Assembly: GCF_000429405.1 (NCBI RefSeq)
Contig: NZ_AUBU01000006.1
Coordinates: 310,001 to 374,000, forward strand
Source: Algoriphagus marincola DSM 16067
Lineage (GTDB): Bacteria; Bacteroidota; Bacteroidia; Cytophagales; Cyclobacteriaceae
Reading direction: 5' to 3'
DNA: 64,000 nt
Position numbers and translations under genes: made by a program. Shown here piece after piece: positions 8,492 through 17,499 of this stretch. Under the pieces are notes generated by a model, which saw nothing but the letters and a program-made list of their open reading frames with translations, had not been told where the DNA came from and did no database searches. Each line of letters starts with the position of its first letter. Position 1 is the stretch's first letter.

Positions 8492-9016
8492 ATGATACTT
8501 GCAGGAGAAAAAGAAATTAAGCTGGTAACGTGGAATGAAAATCACTTCCACCAATTATATCCTTTGGCCAATAATCCCAAAATAGCGATGAATTTGCGGG
8601 ATAGTTTCCCGCAACCATATACCATCCATGATGCCCGTCACTGGATTGAGCATAATCAAAAATTTAATCCTCCGCAAAACTTCGCGATCGAATTCGAGGG
8701 CAAGTTAGCCGGAGCAATAGGTTCCGAGCGAGGTAAAGATGAACTACGAACAAACGTGGAATTGGGTTTCTGGGTAGGGGAGCCTTTTTGGGGAAAAGGA
8801 ATTGCTACTGAAGCAGTTAGACTTTATACCGATTACCTTTTTGAGCGCTTCGATATACAGCGGGTTTTTGCCCAGGTTTTTGATTACAATGGAGAGTCTA
8901 TGAATGTGTTAGAAAAGGCAGGCTATGTTCCCGAAGCCATATTGAAAAAGGCCTATGTTAAAAGAGGAACCATAGGAGACCTTTTTCAATATGTAAAAAT
9001 CAGAGGGGAAAAGTGA
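8492..9016 (+). CDS. GNAT family N-acetyltransferase (RimJ/RimL-like)
   Basis: 174 aa from the ATG at 8492; the frame extends to a TTG at 8474. An acetyl-CoA-binding GNAT fold is indicated by ELGFWVGEPFWGKGIATEAV (the R/Q-x-x-G-x-G/A loop as WGKGIA) and the C-terminal NVLEKAGYVPEAILKKAYV. This pattern is typical of the RimJ/RimL-like Acetyltransf_3 branch, whose members acetylate ribosomal proteins or small amines; the substrate cannot be told from sequence. It ends 72 bp before the convergent PLP enzyme gene. Confidence 0.85.
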   Translation: MILAGEKEIKLVTWNENHFHQLYPLANNPKIAMNLRDSFPQPYTIHDARHWIEHNQKFNPPQNFAIEFEGKLAGAIGSERGKDELRTNVELGFWVGEPFWGKGIATEAVRLYTDYLFERFDIQRVFAQVFDYNGESMNVLEKAGYVPEAILKKAYVKRGTIGDLFQYVKIRGEK

Positions 9017-9088
9017 TGTTTACTAGCTAGTATTTAGTAGCAAACATCCAGTAAAAAGCCCACTCTTTGATTTTTAGTTTTTCCCTTT

Positions 9089-10321
9089 CTATGCATTTTT
9101 AAGTGCCTCAGAGATATCCCAAATTAGGTCTTCAAAATATTCCACTCCGATAGAAAGCCTGACTAGGTTTTCAGAAATTCCAATTTCTGCCCGGTCTCCT
9201 TCATCTACATCACTGTGAGTCATGGTGGCCGGATGTTCCGCGAGAGATTCGGTACTACCTAGTGAAACTGCTAGTTTGAAGAGTTTGAGGTTGTCTAGGA
9301 ATCGGAAAGCCGCTTCTTCTCCTCCCTCTATGTCAAAAGAGACCATTGCACCTGCTGAGGACAGCTGATGCTTAAAAATCTCATATTGAGGGTCACCTTC
9401 TTCTAAATGTCCTAAATAGTAAACCTTACTTACTTTTGGATGGTTTTTAAGGAAATCGGCTACTTTTTCGGCATTTTTTGCCTGCTGTGTCATTCTTACT
9501 TTCAGCGTTTCTAGGCTTCGCATCAATAACCATCCGGTCCATGGCCCTGCCATATTTCCCAAAAAAGTCCGGAGCGTTCGTACTCGCTGCATTAATTCAG
9601 ATCGCCCAAGGACAGCACCGGCTATCAAGTCCGAATGCCCTCCAATATATTTGGTCGCTGAATAAACTACCAAATCAGCTCCTAACTTCAGAGGATGTTG
9701 CCAAAGAGGCCCCATATAGGTGTTGTCTACTACGACATAAACTTGATTTTCCGGGGTACTTAGCCGGTCAGCCACTCTTTTGCAAAGGGTCAGATCGAAA
9801 AGGGCATTGGTAGGATTAGCAGGAGTTTCGATATAAATCAGTTTCACATTTTTCCCTTGGGCTATAGATATCAAAGTTTCCTCATCCATGGCGTTGGTAA
9901 AACCTACACCTTCAATCCCGTATTGAGGCAAGACTTTGTTGATAAAGTGATCCGTTCCTCCATAGACAGGTTTACTATATAGCAATGCATCCCCAGGTCT
10001 TAAAAACTCTAGTAAAACCGTTGAAATCGCAGACATACCACTTTCGAAAACAGCGCATTCATCTGCACCATCCCATAGAGTCAGTCGTTCCTCCAGGATT
10101 TGAAGGTCTGGATTATTCAGTCTGGAGTAGATTAGGCCCGGTTGTTCCTCTGGTGATTTTTCTCTTTTGCCGTAAGCAATTTCAAAAAACTCTTTTCCTT
10201 CTTTTGCACTTTTGAAAACGAAGGTGGATGTCTGGAATATAGGGCATTTGACAGCTCCTTCAGACCATTCTGGCTTGTAGCCATATGACATCATCAAACT
10301 CTCTGGGGCAAGTGAATGCAT
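9089..10321 (-). CDS. Cystathionine gamma-synthase / methionine gamma-lyase family PLP enzyme
   Basis: 410 aa, Cys/Met metabolism PLP family (fold type I). The PLP lysine is Lys224 in YSATKYIGGHSD; VVVDNTYMG carries the Asp that contacts the pyridine nitrogen; SRLNNPD and the SLGSTESLAEHPATMTH segment are family signatures. It could be a gamma-synthase or a gamma-lyase acting on O-acyl-homoserine, cystathionine or methionine; sequence alone does not decide. It stands alone; a 7-bp-arm palindrome lies about 90 bp upstream and may be an operator. Confidence 0.9.
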   Translation of the reverse strand: MHSLAPESLMMSYGYKPEWSEGAVKCPIFQTSTFVFKSAKEGKEFFEIAYGKREKSPEEQPGLIYSRLNNPDLQILEERLTLWDGADECAVFESGMSAISTVLLEFLRPGDALLYSKPVYGGTDHFINKVLPQYGIEGVGFTNAMDEETLISIAQGKNVKLIYIETPANPTNALFDLTLCKRVADRLSTPENQVYVVVDNTYMGPLWQHPLKLGADLVVYSATKYIGGHSDLIAGAVLGRSELMQRVRTLRTFLGNMAGPWTGWLLMRSLETLKVRMTQQAKNAEKVADFLKNHPKVSKVYYLGHLEEGDPQYEIFKHQLSSAGAMVSFDIEGGEEAAFRFLDNLKLFKLAVSLGSTESLAEHPATMTHSDVDEGDRAEIGISENLVRLSIGVEYFEDLIWDISEALKNA

Positions 10322-10406
10322 AAAATTTGGGTTTATATTCTCCCCAAATCATCAAAAAATTTTCGGAATTCCCAAATCAAAAAACCTAATATAATTTGGA
10401 TTAATT

Positions 10407-10425
10407 ATATCATGCGGTATGATAT
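10407..10425. promoter_or_regulatory. Palindrome in the leader of the trans-sulfuration gene
   Basis: ATATCAT GCGGT ATGATAT: perfect 7-bp arms around a 5-bp spacer, in a 213-bp AT-rich noncoding stretch (10322-10534) upstream of the minus-strand PLP enzyme gene. The size fits a dimeric regulator. The regulator is not known. Confidence 0.4.
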
Positions 10426-10534
10426 TTTAAATATCTAGAATAAAAAGGATATAATTTTACAAGTGCCAAATAAAATTTGGCTATCTCGAAAAAATATGAC
10501 AAGTGGAAAAATTCTATGTGGTGAAGATTTTTTT

Positions 10535-13363
10535 CTATTGAACAAGAATTTTTCTGACCACAAGGTCAGCAGACCCCGTCATTCGGATAAAATACAATCC
10601 CGGCCGAAGATTTTTAATTTCGATCCGTTTTTGTCCCTTATTGATTGGAAGCATTTCAATGGGTTTTCCATTTGGATCAATGATATCAATTGAATTCCAC
10701 TGGTCTAAAAATTCCGCCTCAATAAACACATTTCCTGAGGATGGGTTTGGAAAGACATTCAATCCTTTGATAGCCGGCGAAGGCTCCAATGATGTCACTA
10801 GACTGACAATGACAGGCAGGCTCCTCTCCGGTCCAAATCCACATGCATTTTGGGCAGCTACAGTCAGGCTATATTCCCCCTCTTCCACCCAGGATACCTC
10901 TACTCTGTTGGTCCCCTGACCGCTCAAAATCCTTCCTTCACCTTCTATTTGCCATTGGAAATTAAAGTTGGGCTGATTTTGAACTTCATAAAAGTAATTT
11001 CCTGGAGCCAAGATACTTTCGCCTTGAATTTCGCCGGGTTGGCTAGGACTTGCGATCACTTGAATTGGAAGAAGGACTGGATCAATGGTACCACAGCTAT
11101 TTTCGGGTGTAGCAGTCAGTGTGGTTTGGCCAGCTTGTGTCCACTCTACCTCAACCTCGGCAGTCCCTTGTCCTGAGATGATGGTACCACCTGCTGCATT
11201 CCAGGTATAAGTTACACCTTCTAGTGTCGGGAGTGCGTAAGTCTCTGTTTGATCCACGCAGGTTGTTCCTTCTCCCTGGATTTGAAGATTTTGAGGTGGG
11301 ATATCAGAGACAATTACCTCCATGTATGAGGTTTCTCCGGATCCACAGAAATTCTGGCGACTGACGAAGACCCCTTTTCTACCCGGATCAGTCCATTCCA
11401 CTTCGATTTCGGAAGTGCCTTGACCGGAAATGATATTGCCTCCGTCTACACGCCAGGTGATTTCTGATCCAGGTGCAGGGGAATCAGCAATTGTGTATGT
11501 TTTCATTTCCAGACAAGTAAAGCTAGGACCTGAAATTTCTGCCAATCCTCCAGAAGGTGGTACACAATCGTATCCAATAACAACCCCATCCTTCCCCACT
11601 GCGAATGCTTTATTGGGATTCACTGATTGGATTGCATACAAATCTCTTTTTGTTTTTGAATCGAATTTGGTCCATGACTCACCGCCATCTACGCTGATCA
11701 GAAATAGGCCTTCTTTTCCTACAATAAAGCCTGTTTTATCATCAAAAAAATCAACTCCCAAAAAGTCTATTTCATACTCAGTCGGTATCTTTTTCCAAGA
11801 CCTGCCTAGGTCCTCGGTTTTTAAAATGGTCCCTTTTTCACCAACCACAATCGCAGTTGAATCGCTCAGTTGTGATGTGAAGTAAAGATCATTCTCTGTT
11901 CCAGATTCGATTCTTGGCCAATCTGAGCCATTATTAGAAATGCTGATGTAGCCACCCTCTCCTACCGTCATGGCGTTTTGAAGATCAAAACCTAAAAGGT
12001 CATTTATATCTTGGTCGGTATCCGTGGTTTCTTGCTGAAAAAGTTCCCAGGAGTTGCCGCTGGTGCCAGAAGAACGCACAATCAGGCCAGATTGTCCAGA
12101 CAGATATGGGAATTCGGGAAGGAATAAATGAATTCCTTTCAGAGATTGATTTGTTTGGATCGGAAGTGGCGTCCATGATTGTCCACCATTGGACGTTCTA
12201 TAAATGTTACCGTTTTCTCCAGCAACAAAACCATAATTTCCGTTCCAAAAATCAGCGGTAAGAATTGAGATTTTATCCGGAATGGGCCTTTCAATTACTG
12301 ATCTAAATGCATTGGTGGTTACGAAAAACTTCCCTTCAGTTCCTGCAGCTATTGCAAAGGTGTTGGATAGAAATTCAAGCGTATAAAAATCTACACGATA
12401 ACCCAAAAGTTTTAATGCCCAAGAGTTTCCAGCATTAGTAGATGTAATGGAATATCCATCTTGACCGACAGCGTAAATTGTGTTTTCACCTGGTTTGAAG
12501 CTTAGCTTTTTAATTGTTCTTTCACTTCCTTGGGCAGGCAGGTTGATTTTTGAAAAACTTGTTCCCGAATTAACAGACCTAAATAATGCATTATTAGCTC
12601 CCGCGACATTAATTATCCTTTCATCCAATTCTCCGATGCTTAGGCTGTAAAAATCTACAGCCTCGGACGCTTGAATACTAGTCCATGTTTTACCAGTATC
12701 AAGAGAATGGATAATAGTTCCTGCTTCCCCTGCCGCGTAAACTTTACCCGAAGCTGAGATTTTTATGCTCTTTAAATTCTCAGAGGTGGCTACTGAGGTG
12801 ATTTCCCATGTTTCACCCATATCTCTGGATTGGGCAACAAGGCCCTGATCTCCGGCTAAAACTCCAAGCCCACTATCCGAAAAATCCACTTCATAGAGGT
12901 TTGCACTTAAATTGGAACCCACTTCTACCCAGGTTTTTCCTTCATCAGTTGATTTAATAATTAAACCATCAGCTCCAACAGCAATTGCCTCCGTTTCATT
13001 AATTTTTGAAACACTAAAAATATCCTTTGTAGTACCAGAGTCTGACGACTCCCAAGTTTTTCCCCCATCCAAAGAGTAATAAACTTGACCTTGTTCACCG
13101 ACCGCAATTCCGGTAATCTCGCTAAGAAATGTCAAATCGAAAAACCTGAAATCAAAGTTTCTAGGAACTTCCTGCCAGCTTTCTCCTCCATCTTCTGTGA
13201 CTGCAATAATTTGCTCACCTACAATAACTCCATGAAGATTAGATGTCCAATATATTGACTCAAAGTCTAAGCCCCAGCTTTGTAATTGCGAAAAGGTTTG
13301 TCCCTTCGCAAAACTGGAGAACATAAATATGGTAAAAATAAAGAGTAGGTATTTTCTCATCAT
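10535..13363 (-). CDS. Secreted YCF48/BNR-repeat protein with PKD-like domains and T9SS sorting domain
   Basis: 942 aa from the ATG at 13363 (the frame extends five codons to a TTG). A signal peptide ends near SSFAKGQ. Residues about 25-620 hold repeated blades such as TEDGGESWQEV, SLDGGKTWESS and STNAGNSW, the YCF48/BNR beta-propeller pattern. Three PKD-like repeats follow, each with an (I/L)SGQGT(x)(x)(V/I)EV core. The final 75 residues (VFPNPSSGNVFIEAEF ... GLYFIRMTG) are a T9SS type A sorting domain, so it is exported by the type IX system and anchored or released at the surface. Ligand unknown. It shares the propeller type with the lipoprotein at 17.5 kb. Confidence 0.9.
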   Translation of the reverse strand: MMRKYLLFIFTIFMFSSFAKGQTFSQLQSWGLDFESIYWTSNLHGVIVGEQIIAVTEDGGESWQEVPRNFDFRFFDLTFLSEITGIAVGEQGQVYYSLDGGKTWESSDSGTTKDIFSVSKINETEAIAVGADGLIIKSTDEGKTWVEVGSNLSANLYEVDFSDSGLGVLAGDQGLVAQSRDMGETWEITSVATSENLKSIKISASGKVYAAGEAGTIIHSLDTGKTWTSIQASEAVDFYSLSIGELDERIINVAGANNALFRSVNSGTSFSKINLPAQGSERTIKKLSFKPGENTIYAVGQDGYSITSTNAGNSWALKLLGYRVDFYTLEFLSNTFAIAAGTEGKFFVTTNAFRSVIERPIPDKISILTADFWNGNYGFVAGENGNIYRTSNGGQSWTPLPIQTNQSLKGIHLFLPEFPYLSGQSGLIVRSSGTSGNSWELFQQETTDTDQDINDLLGFDLQNAMTVGEGGYISISNNGSDWPRIESGTENDLYFTSQLSDSTAIVVGEKGTILKTEDLGRSWKKIPTEYEIDFLGVDFFDDKTGFIVGKEGLFLISVDGGESWTKFDSKTKRDLYAIQSVNPNKAFAVGKDGVVIGYDCVPPSGGLAEISGPSFTCLEMKTYTIADSPAPGSEITWRVDGGNIISGQGTSEIEVEWTDPGRKGVFVSRQNFCGSGETSYMEVIVSDIPPQNLQIQGEGTTCVDQTETYALPTLEGVTYTWNAAGGTIISGQGTAEVEVEWTQAGQTTLTATPENSCGTIDPVLLPIQVIASPSQPGEIQGESILAPGNYFYEVQNQPNFNFQWQIEGEGRILSGQGTNRVEVSWVEEGEYSLTVAAQNACGFGPERSLPVIVSLVTSLEPSPAIKGLNVFPNPSSGNVFIEAEFLDQWNSIDIIDPNGKPIEMLPINKGQKRIEIKNLRPGLYFIRMTGSADLVVRKILVQ

Positions 13364-13378
13364 TTGCTTTGAATACAA

Positions 13379-13409
13379 ACAAATTTAAGTGAATTCCGCA
13401 CTTGTCAAA
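13379..13409 (-). promoter_or_regulatory. Putative promoter of the T9SS YCF48 gene
   Basis: Minus-strand TAAATTTGT (13387-13379) matches TAnnTTTGY and TTTG (13409-13406) lies 18 bp upstream: the most complete -33/-7 pair I found here. Transcription would begin near 13372, leaving only about 10 nt before the ATG. Confidence 0.65.
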
Positions 13410-13497
13410 GTTCAATTTTGAATGTCTAAATTAAGGCTTTCCTATCATTTATTAGGATTGATTAGTAGATTTAGCAAAAGCAAACCAAATAAAAGAT

Positions 13498-14151
13498 ATG
13501 ACTCGGAATCTGACTCTTATTTTCTTTATCACCATTTTGGCTTCTTGTGGAGGTGGCGAGCGAGTTTCCAAAGAAGTCTTTGAGGAAGTAAACCAAGCAA
13601 TGGAAGTGAAAAAGCTAAATGAAGCTGAAATACTCGAAGAAGCCATGATATGGGGTGATTCAATCAGCTTGGAGGCTCAGAAGCAACTCATGGGAAGCCT
13701 TCAGAAAGCCATTGCCGAGAAAGGAGTACCCGGAGCTATTGAGTTTTGTAATGTTCAAGCCCTTCCTATTTTGAAAGAAGTGGGGGACAAATACGGAGTG
13801 GAGGTAAGAAGAGCTTCCAATCGGTACCGAAATCCTGCAGACCAGCCTACTGAAATGGAGTTGCGCTATCTTGAAACCTACGAGTACGATGTTGAAAATG
13901 GAAACGAACTAGCACCCAATCTCCAAAAACTAAATGGAGGAGAGGAGTTGCTTTACACTAAAGCAATTGTAATTCCTGGAGGACTTTGCTTGAATTGCCA
14001 TGGTGAACCGGGCAAGGAAATCAATGAAGAGACCTTACAGAAGTTAAATGAGCTTTACCCTGAGGATAAAGCAAAAGGGCATCAAATCGGAGATCTTCGC
14101 GGGATGTGGTCCATCAAAATTCCCAAAAAAGAAGTCGTAAAAAGGATGTAA
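13498..14151 (+). CDS. DUF3365 (Tll0287-like) c-type haem lipoprotein
   Basis: 217 aa. A lipoprotein signal ends at LASC (Cys17). Residues about 55-215 match the DUF3365/Tll0287-like family, a PAS-like fold with one covalently bound haem; the CXXCH site is CLNCH in GGLCLNCHGEPG. The ending DLRGMWSIKIP is typical of the family. It is probably a periplasmic electron carrier or sensor. It is first in a co-directional run with the SUMF1-like gene 10 bp downstream and two Tat-exported sugar enzymes, suggesting it may take electrons from, or sense, periplasmic sugar oxidation (inference). Confidence 0.85.
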   Translation: MTRNLTLIFFITILASCGGGERVSKEVFEEVNQAMEVKKLNEAEILEEAMIWGDSISLEAQKQLMGSLQKAIAEKGVPGAIEFCNVQALPILKEVGDKYGVEVRRASNRYRNPADQPTEMELRYLETYEYDVENGNELAPNLQKLNGGEELLYTKAIVIPGGLCLNCHGEPGKEINEETLQKLNELYPEDKAKGHQIGDLRGMWSIKIPKKEVVKRM

Positions 14152-14161
14152 TTGAGATCAA

Positions 14162-15124
14162 ATGGGCATGAGCAAGACATGGGTTTTTATTATTCTACTT
14201 TTCCTGACCTTAGGCGAAAAGGACTATTCGGAATTCAATGCCTATGATCAGTCTATTGAGGGTACTGATCTCTATTTTTCTATGGTACCAATTCCCGCTG
14301 GAAGTTTCATTATGGGCTCTGATAATTCAGATTTTTTAGATGAAAAACCAGCTCATGCTGTTCAGATTGATGCATTTTGGATGAGCGCTCATGAGATTAC
14401 TTGGGATATTTTTGAGCTATTTGTTGATAAGAATTATGAATTAGCTATTTCCGAAGGTCCCATTGGGGATCAAGTGGATGGTCTTTCTCGTCCTTCTCTA
14501 CCGTATCTAGATATGACTTTCGGGATGGGTAAGGAAAGCAAGCCTGCTGTAGGTATGACACAGTATGGAGCTATCCAATTTTGCCATTGGTTATATCTGA
14601 AAACGGGTGTATTCTACAGATTGCCTACCGAAGCGGAATGGGAATATGCAGCGAGGGCAGGATCAGATGCCCGGTATTTTTTCGGAGAAAAGAGTTCTGA
14701 TTTGAGTGATTACGCATGGATTAAAGAAAATTCGGAAGAGTCCACTCAGAAAGTAGGCCTCAAAAAGCCAAATCCTTGGGGGCTTTACGATATCTATGGA
14801 AATGTACTGGAATGGACCATGGATCATTATGATTCGAATTTTTATAAGGAATCCTCCGAAATAAACCCCTTAAACCCTTCCACCAATCTCTATCCAAGGG
14901 TAGTTCGTGGAGGTAGTTTCAAGCATTCTGCAGATGAAATTAGCGCTAGCAGAAGATTTGCCACTGATCCAAAATGGAAACAGATTGATCCACAAATTCC
15001 CAAAAGCCAATGGTGGTTTCCAGAAGCGCCATTTTTGGGGATTCGGCTGGTTAGACCCTTAGAAAGTCCATCTGAAGAAGAAATTCAGGCCTATTATGGA
15101 CAAGCACCTATCGATGACTATTAA
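14162..15124 (+). CDS. SUMF1/FGE-sulfatase domain protein lacking the catalytic cysteines
   Basis: 320 aa with an N-terminal signal or anchor. Formylglycine-generating-enzyme fold: MVPIPAGSFIMGSDN, the DEKPAHAVQIDAFWMSAHEIT block, RLPTEAEWEYAARAG, NPWGLYDIYGNVLEW and RVVRGGSF. In true FGE two cysteines lie just after RVxRGGS; here that stretch reads KHSADEISASRR, so it should not convert sulfatase Cys to formylglycine, and no sulfatase gene is nearby. SUMF1-fold proteins of this kind often serve other roles (iron-dependent oxidation, binding). Its end overlaps the open frame, but not the chosen start, of the Gfo/Idh gene 19 bp downstream. Confidence 0.85.
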   Translation: MGMSKTWVFIILLFLTLGEKDYSEFNAYDQSIEGTDLYFSMVPIPAGSFIMGSDNSDFLDEKPAHAVQIDAFWMSAHEITWDIFELFVDKNYELAISEGPIGDQVDGLSRPSLPYLDMTFGMGKESKPAVGMTQYGAIQFCHWLYLKTGVFYRLPTEAEWEYAARAGSDARYFFGEKSSDLSDYAWIKENSEESTQKVGLKKPNPWGLYDIYGNVLEWTMDHYDSNFYKESSEINPLNPSTNLYPRVVRGGSFKHSADEISASRRFATDPKWKQIDPQIPKSQWWFPEAPFLGIRLVRPLESPSEEEIQAYYGQAPIDDY

Positions 15125-15143
15125 ACCTAAAACAACCCAAAAT

Positions 15144-16457
15144 ATGAAAACCGAAAATTCTCGCCGGGACTTTATTAAGACTTCCGCCATTTTGACCGGA
15201 GGTGTCCTGACTTCGCCATTCGTCGTACCTGGGGCTTATGCCTCTTCTGACAACCATCTCAAGCTGGCACTCATTGGCTGCGGAGGTAGGGGTACGGGAG
15301 CTGTATTCCAGGCTTTTGAGACCGGTCACCCCATTCGATTGGTTGCAATGGCAGATGCATTTCAAGATCGATTGGATAAAAGTTTGAAGCCAATTTTGGA
15401 TAAATATGGTCCAGAAAAGGTTCAGGTCCCGAAAGAGAAACAGTTTGTAGGATTTGAGGGGTACAAACAAGCAATAGCTGAAGCAGATGTGGTTATTTTA
15501 GCGACACCTCCTGGCTTTCGCCCCAGTCACTTTGAAGAAGCCGTAAGGCAAGGCAAACAGATTTTTATGGAAAAGCCAGTAGCCACCGATGCTGCTGGAA
15601 TTCGCAGAGTTTTAGCCGCTGCAGAGATAGCAAAACAAAAAAAATTGAATGTAGTCGTTGGTTTGCAGCGGCACTACCAAGCCAACTACCGTGAAACCAT
15701 CAAACGAATTCACGATGGAGCAATAGGAGATATTGTTGGTGGACAGGTCTATTGGAATGATGGTGGGGTATGGGTGAGAGAACGACAACCTGGCCAGACT
15801 GAAATGGAGTATCAGATGCGGAATTGGTACTATTTTAACTGGCTTTGCGGAGATCATATCACAGAGCAGCATGTGCATAATATCGATGTGGCCAATTGGG
15901 TCAAGCAAAGCTATCCGGTGAAAGCAGAAGGTACAGGTGGGCGTCAGGTTCGTACCGGAAAAGATCATGGTGAGATCTTTGATCATCATGTGATCACCTT
16001 TACCTACGAAGATGGATCGGTGATTCACAGTGAATGCAGACACTTCCCCGGAGCAGCTAATCGGGTGGACGAAACCTTCCAAGGCACGAAAGGGAAAGTC
16101 TATCTCAGTGCCGGAAATCACGGTAATCTGAGTGATTGGAAAGGGAATTCCATTTATACCCATGATCGGGAAAACAATGCCAATCCCTACCAGGTAGAGC
16201 ACGACGAACTCTGGGCGGCTTTGGTAAAAGGAGACTATAAATTTGCTGATGCTGAAAATGCAGCAAAAAGTACCATGACTTCCATTATGGGAAGGTATGC
16301 GACCTATTCGGGAAAAGTCATTTCCTGGGATGAGGCTTTGAATGGATCTGTAGATTTATTCCCTGAAAAACTTGCCTGGGATGCCCTTCCAAAAATACTT
16401 CCCAATGAGGATGGATTTTATCCACATGCCGTTCCCGGTAAAACTAAAGTGATCTAA
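15144..16457 (+). CDS. Tat-exported Gfo/Idh/MocA family oxidoreductase
   Basis: 437 aa from the ATG at 15144 (MKTENSRRDFIKTSA); the open frame reaches 15096 but the twin-arginine signal (SRRDFIK plus hydrophobic LTGGVLTSPFVV) fixes the start. The Rossmann motif is LIGCGGRGTG, followed by MEKPVATDAAG, the conserved EKP lysine region, and the GFO_IDH_MocA C-terminal domain. Exported members bind NAD(P) tightly and oxidise or rearrange sugars in the periplasm. It is followed 3 bp later by another Tat-exported sugar enzyme, implying a joint periplasmic sugar pathway. Substrate unknown. Confidence 0.93.
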   Translation: MKTENSRRDFIKTSAILTGGVLTSPFVVPGAYASSDNHLKLALIGCGGRGTGAVFQAFETGHPIRLVAMADAFQDRLDKSLKPILDKYGPEKVQVPKEKQFVGFEGYKQAIAEADVVILATPPGFRPSHFEEAVRQGKQIFMEKPVATDAAGIRRVLAAAEIAKQKKLNVVVGLQRHYQANYRETIKRIHDGAIGDIVGGQVYWNDGGVWVRERQPGQTEMEYQMRNWYYFNWLCGDHITEQHVHNIDVANWVKQSYPVKAEGTGGRQVRTGKDHGEIFDHHVITFTYEDGSVIHSECRHFPGAANRVDETFQGTKGKVYLSAGNHGNLSDWKGNSIYTHDRENNANPYQVEHDELWAALVKGDYKFADAENAAKSTMTSIMGRYATYSGKVISWDEALNGSVDLFPEKLAWDALPKILPNEDGFYPHAVPGKTKVI

Positions 16458-16460
16458 GCC

Positions 16461-17378
16461 ATGGAAAGAAGAGGATTTATAAAAAAAGTAGGTCTTGGAA
16501 GTACTTTTTTGGGTCTTACTGGAGGAATGAGTTTTCAGGCTATGGGCAAGGATTCGCTGAATGCTCCAACTTTTAACATGGACTTTGCTCCGCATTTCGG
16601 GATGTTTAGAAATCACGCCCCGGGAGGAATCATCGATGAGCTGAAGTTTATGGCTGATCAGGGTTTTCGCTCTCTAGAAGATAATGGTATGCTCAAGCGA
16701 TCTGTTGAGGAGCAAGAGCAAATCGGAAATACACTAGATCAACTGGGGATGCGAATGGGAGTTTTTGTGATCGAAGGCGGGGATAATTGGAAGACTTCTT
16801 TAGCAACAGGCAAGCAGGAATTTATGGATACTTTTCTCAAAACCTGTCGTGAATCAGTGGAGGTGGCCAAGCGGGTCAATGCCAAATGGATGACGGTGGT
16901 ACCGGGGTATTTTGATAGAAACCTGCCGATGGGGATTCAGACTGCCAATGTCATCGAAGCGATGAAACGGGGTGCTGAGATCTTCGAACCACATGGATTG
17001 ATCATGGTCATGGAGCCTCTCAGTGACAATCCTGATCTTTTCCTTCGACATGCTGACCAGACCTTTATGATTTGTCAGGCAGTAGATAGTCCAGCTTGTA
17101 AGATTCTATACGATATCTACCATATGCAGCGAAATGAGGGAAATCTAATTGCTAATATGGAGAAGTGCTGGGATGAAATAGCCTATATCCAAATCGGTGA
17201 CAATCCGGGAAGAAAAGAACCGGGAACTGGAGAAATCAATTTTGAAAATGTATTTAAATACATTCATGATAAAGGGTTTAAGGGGGTAATGGGAATGGAG
17301 CATGGCAATGCGATGCCTGGAAAAGAAGGTGAGCTTGCACTTATTGAAGCGTATCGAAAAGTAGACGTGAAAGTTTAA
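16461..17378 (+). CDS. Tat-exported sugar phosphate isomerase/epimerase (hydroxypyruvate isomerase-like TIM barrel)
   Basis: 305 aa. Tat signal MERRGFIKKVGLGST with a hydrophobic core, then an AP_endonuc_2/xylose-isomerase-like TIM barrel: metal-site residues are suggested by MVMEPLSD (Glu), LYDIYHMQRNEG (Asp, His), YIQIGDNPGRKEPGTGEINF and MGMEHGNA (Glu). The IQIGDNPGRKEPGTGE block is characteristic of hydroxypyruvate-isomerase-like proteins. Export makes cytosolic glyoxylate metabolism unlikely; it probably acts on a keto-sugar together with the Gfo/Idh enzyme encoded 3 bp upstream. Confidence 0.88.
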   Translation: MERRGFIKKVGLGSTFLGLTGGMSFQAMGKDSLNAPTFNMDFAPHFGMFRNHAPGGIIDELKFMADQGFRSLEDNGMLKRSVEEQEQIGNTLDQLGMRMGVFVIEGGDNWKTSLATGKQEFMDTFLKTCRESVEVAKRVNAKWMTVVPGYFDRNLPMGIQTANVIEAMKRGAEIFEPHGLIMVMEPLSDNPDLFLRHADQTFMICQAVDSPACKILYDIYHMQRNEGNLIANMEKCWDEIAYIQIGDNPGRKEPGTGEINFENVFKYIHDKGFKGVMGMEHGNAMPGKEGELALIEAYRKVDVKV

Positions 17379-17396
17379 GGAAATTATTCAGAGTCA

Positions 17397-17424
17397 TGTG
17401 CTGGGGTATTTCAAATCCCAGCAT
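17397..17424 (+). terminator. Weak hairpin after the isomerase gene
   Basis: TGCTGGG / CCCAGCA stem with an 11-nt loop, followed by an A-rich rather than T-rich sequence; termination is uncertain. Confidence 0.3.
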
Positions 17425-17499
17425 AAAAATATAAGGCTCCTAATGCTTTAGCTTCTTACATTTGGCCTAGTCTGAAATTTTATTCATAAAAAAGTATTT

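Noticed and set aside
11430..11885. Plus-strand 151-codon open frame
   Set aside because: Antisense to the T9SS YCF48 gene; low-complexity residue mix without recognisable motifs.
15612..16202. Minus-strand 196-codon open frame
   Set aside because: Antisense to the Gfo/Idh gene; no signal, domain or promoter.
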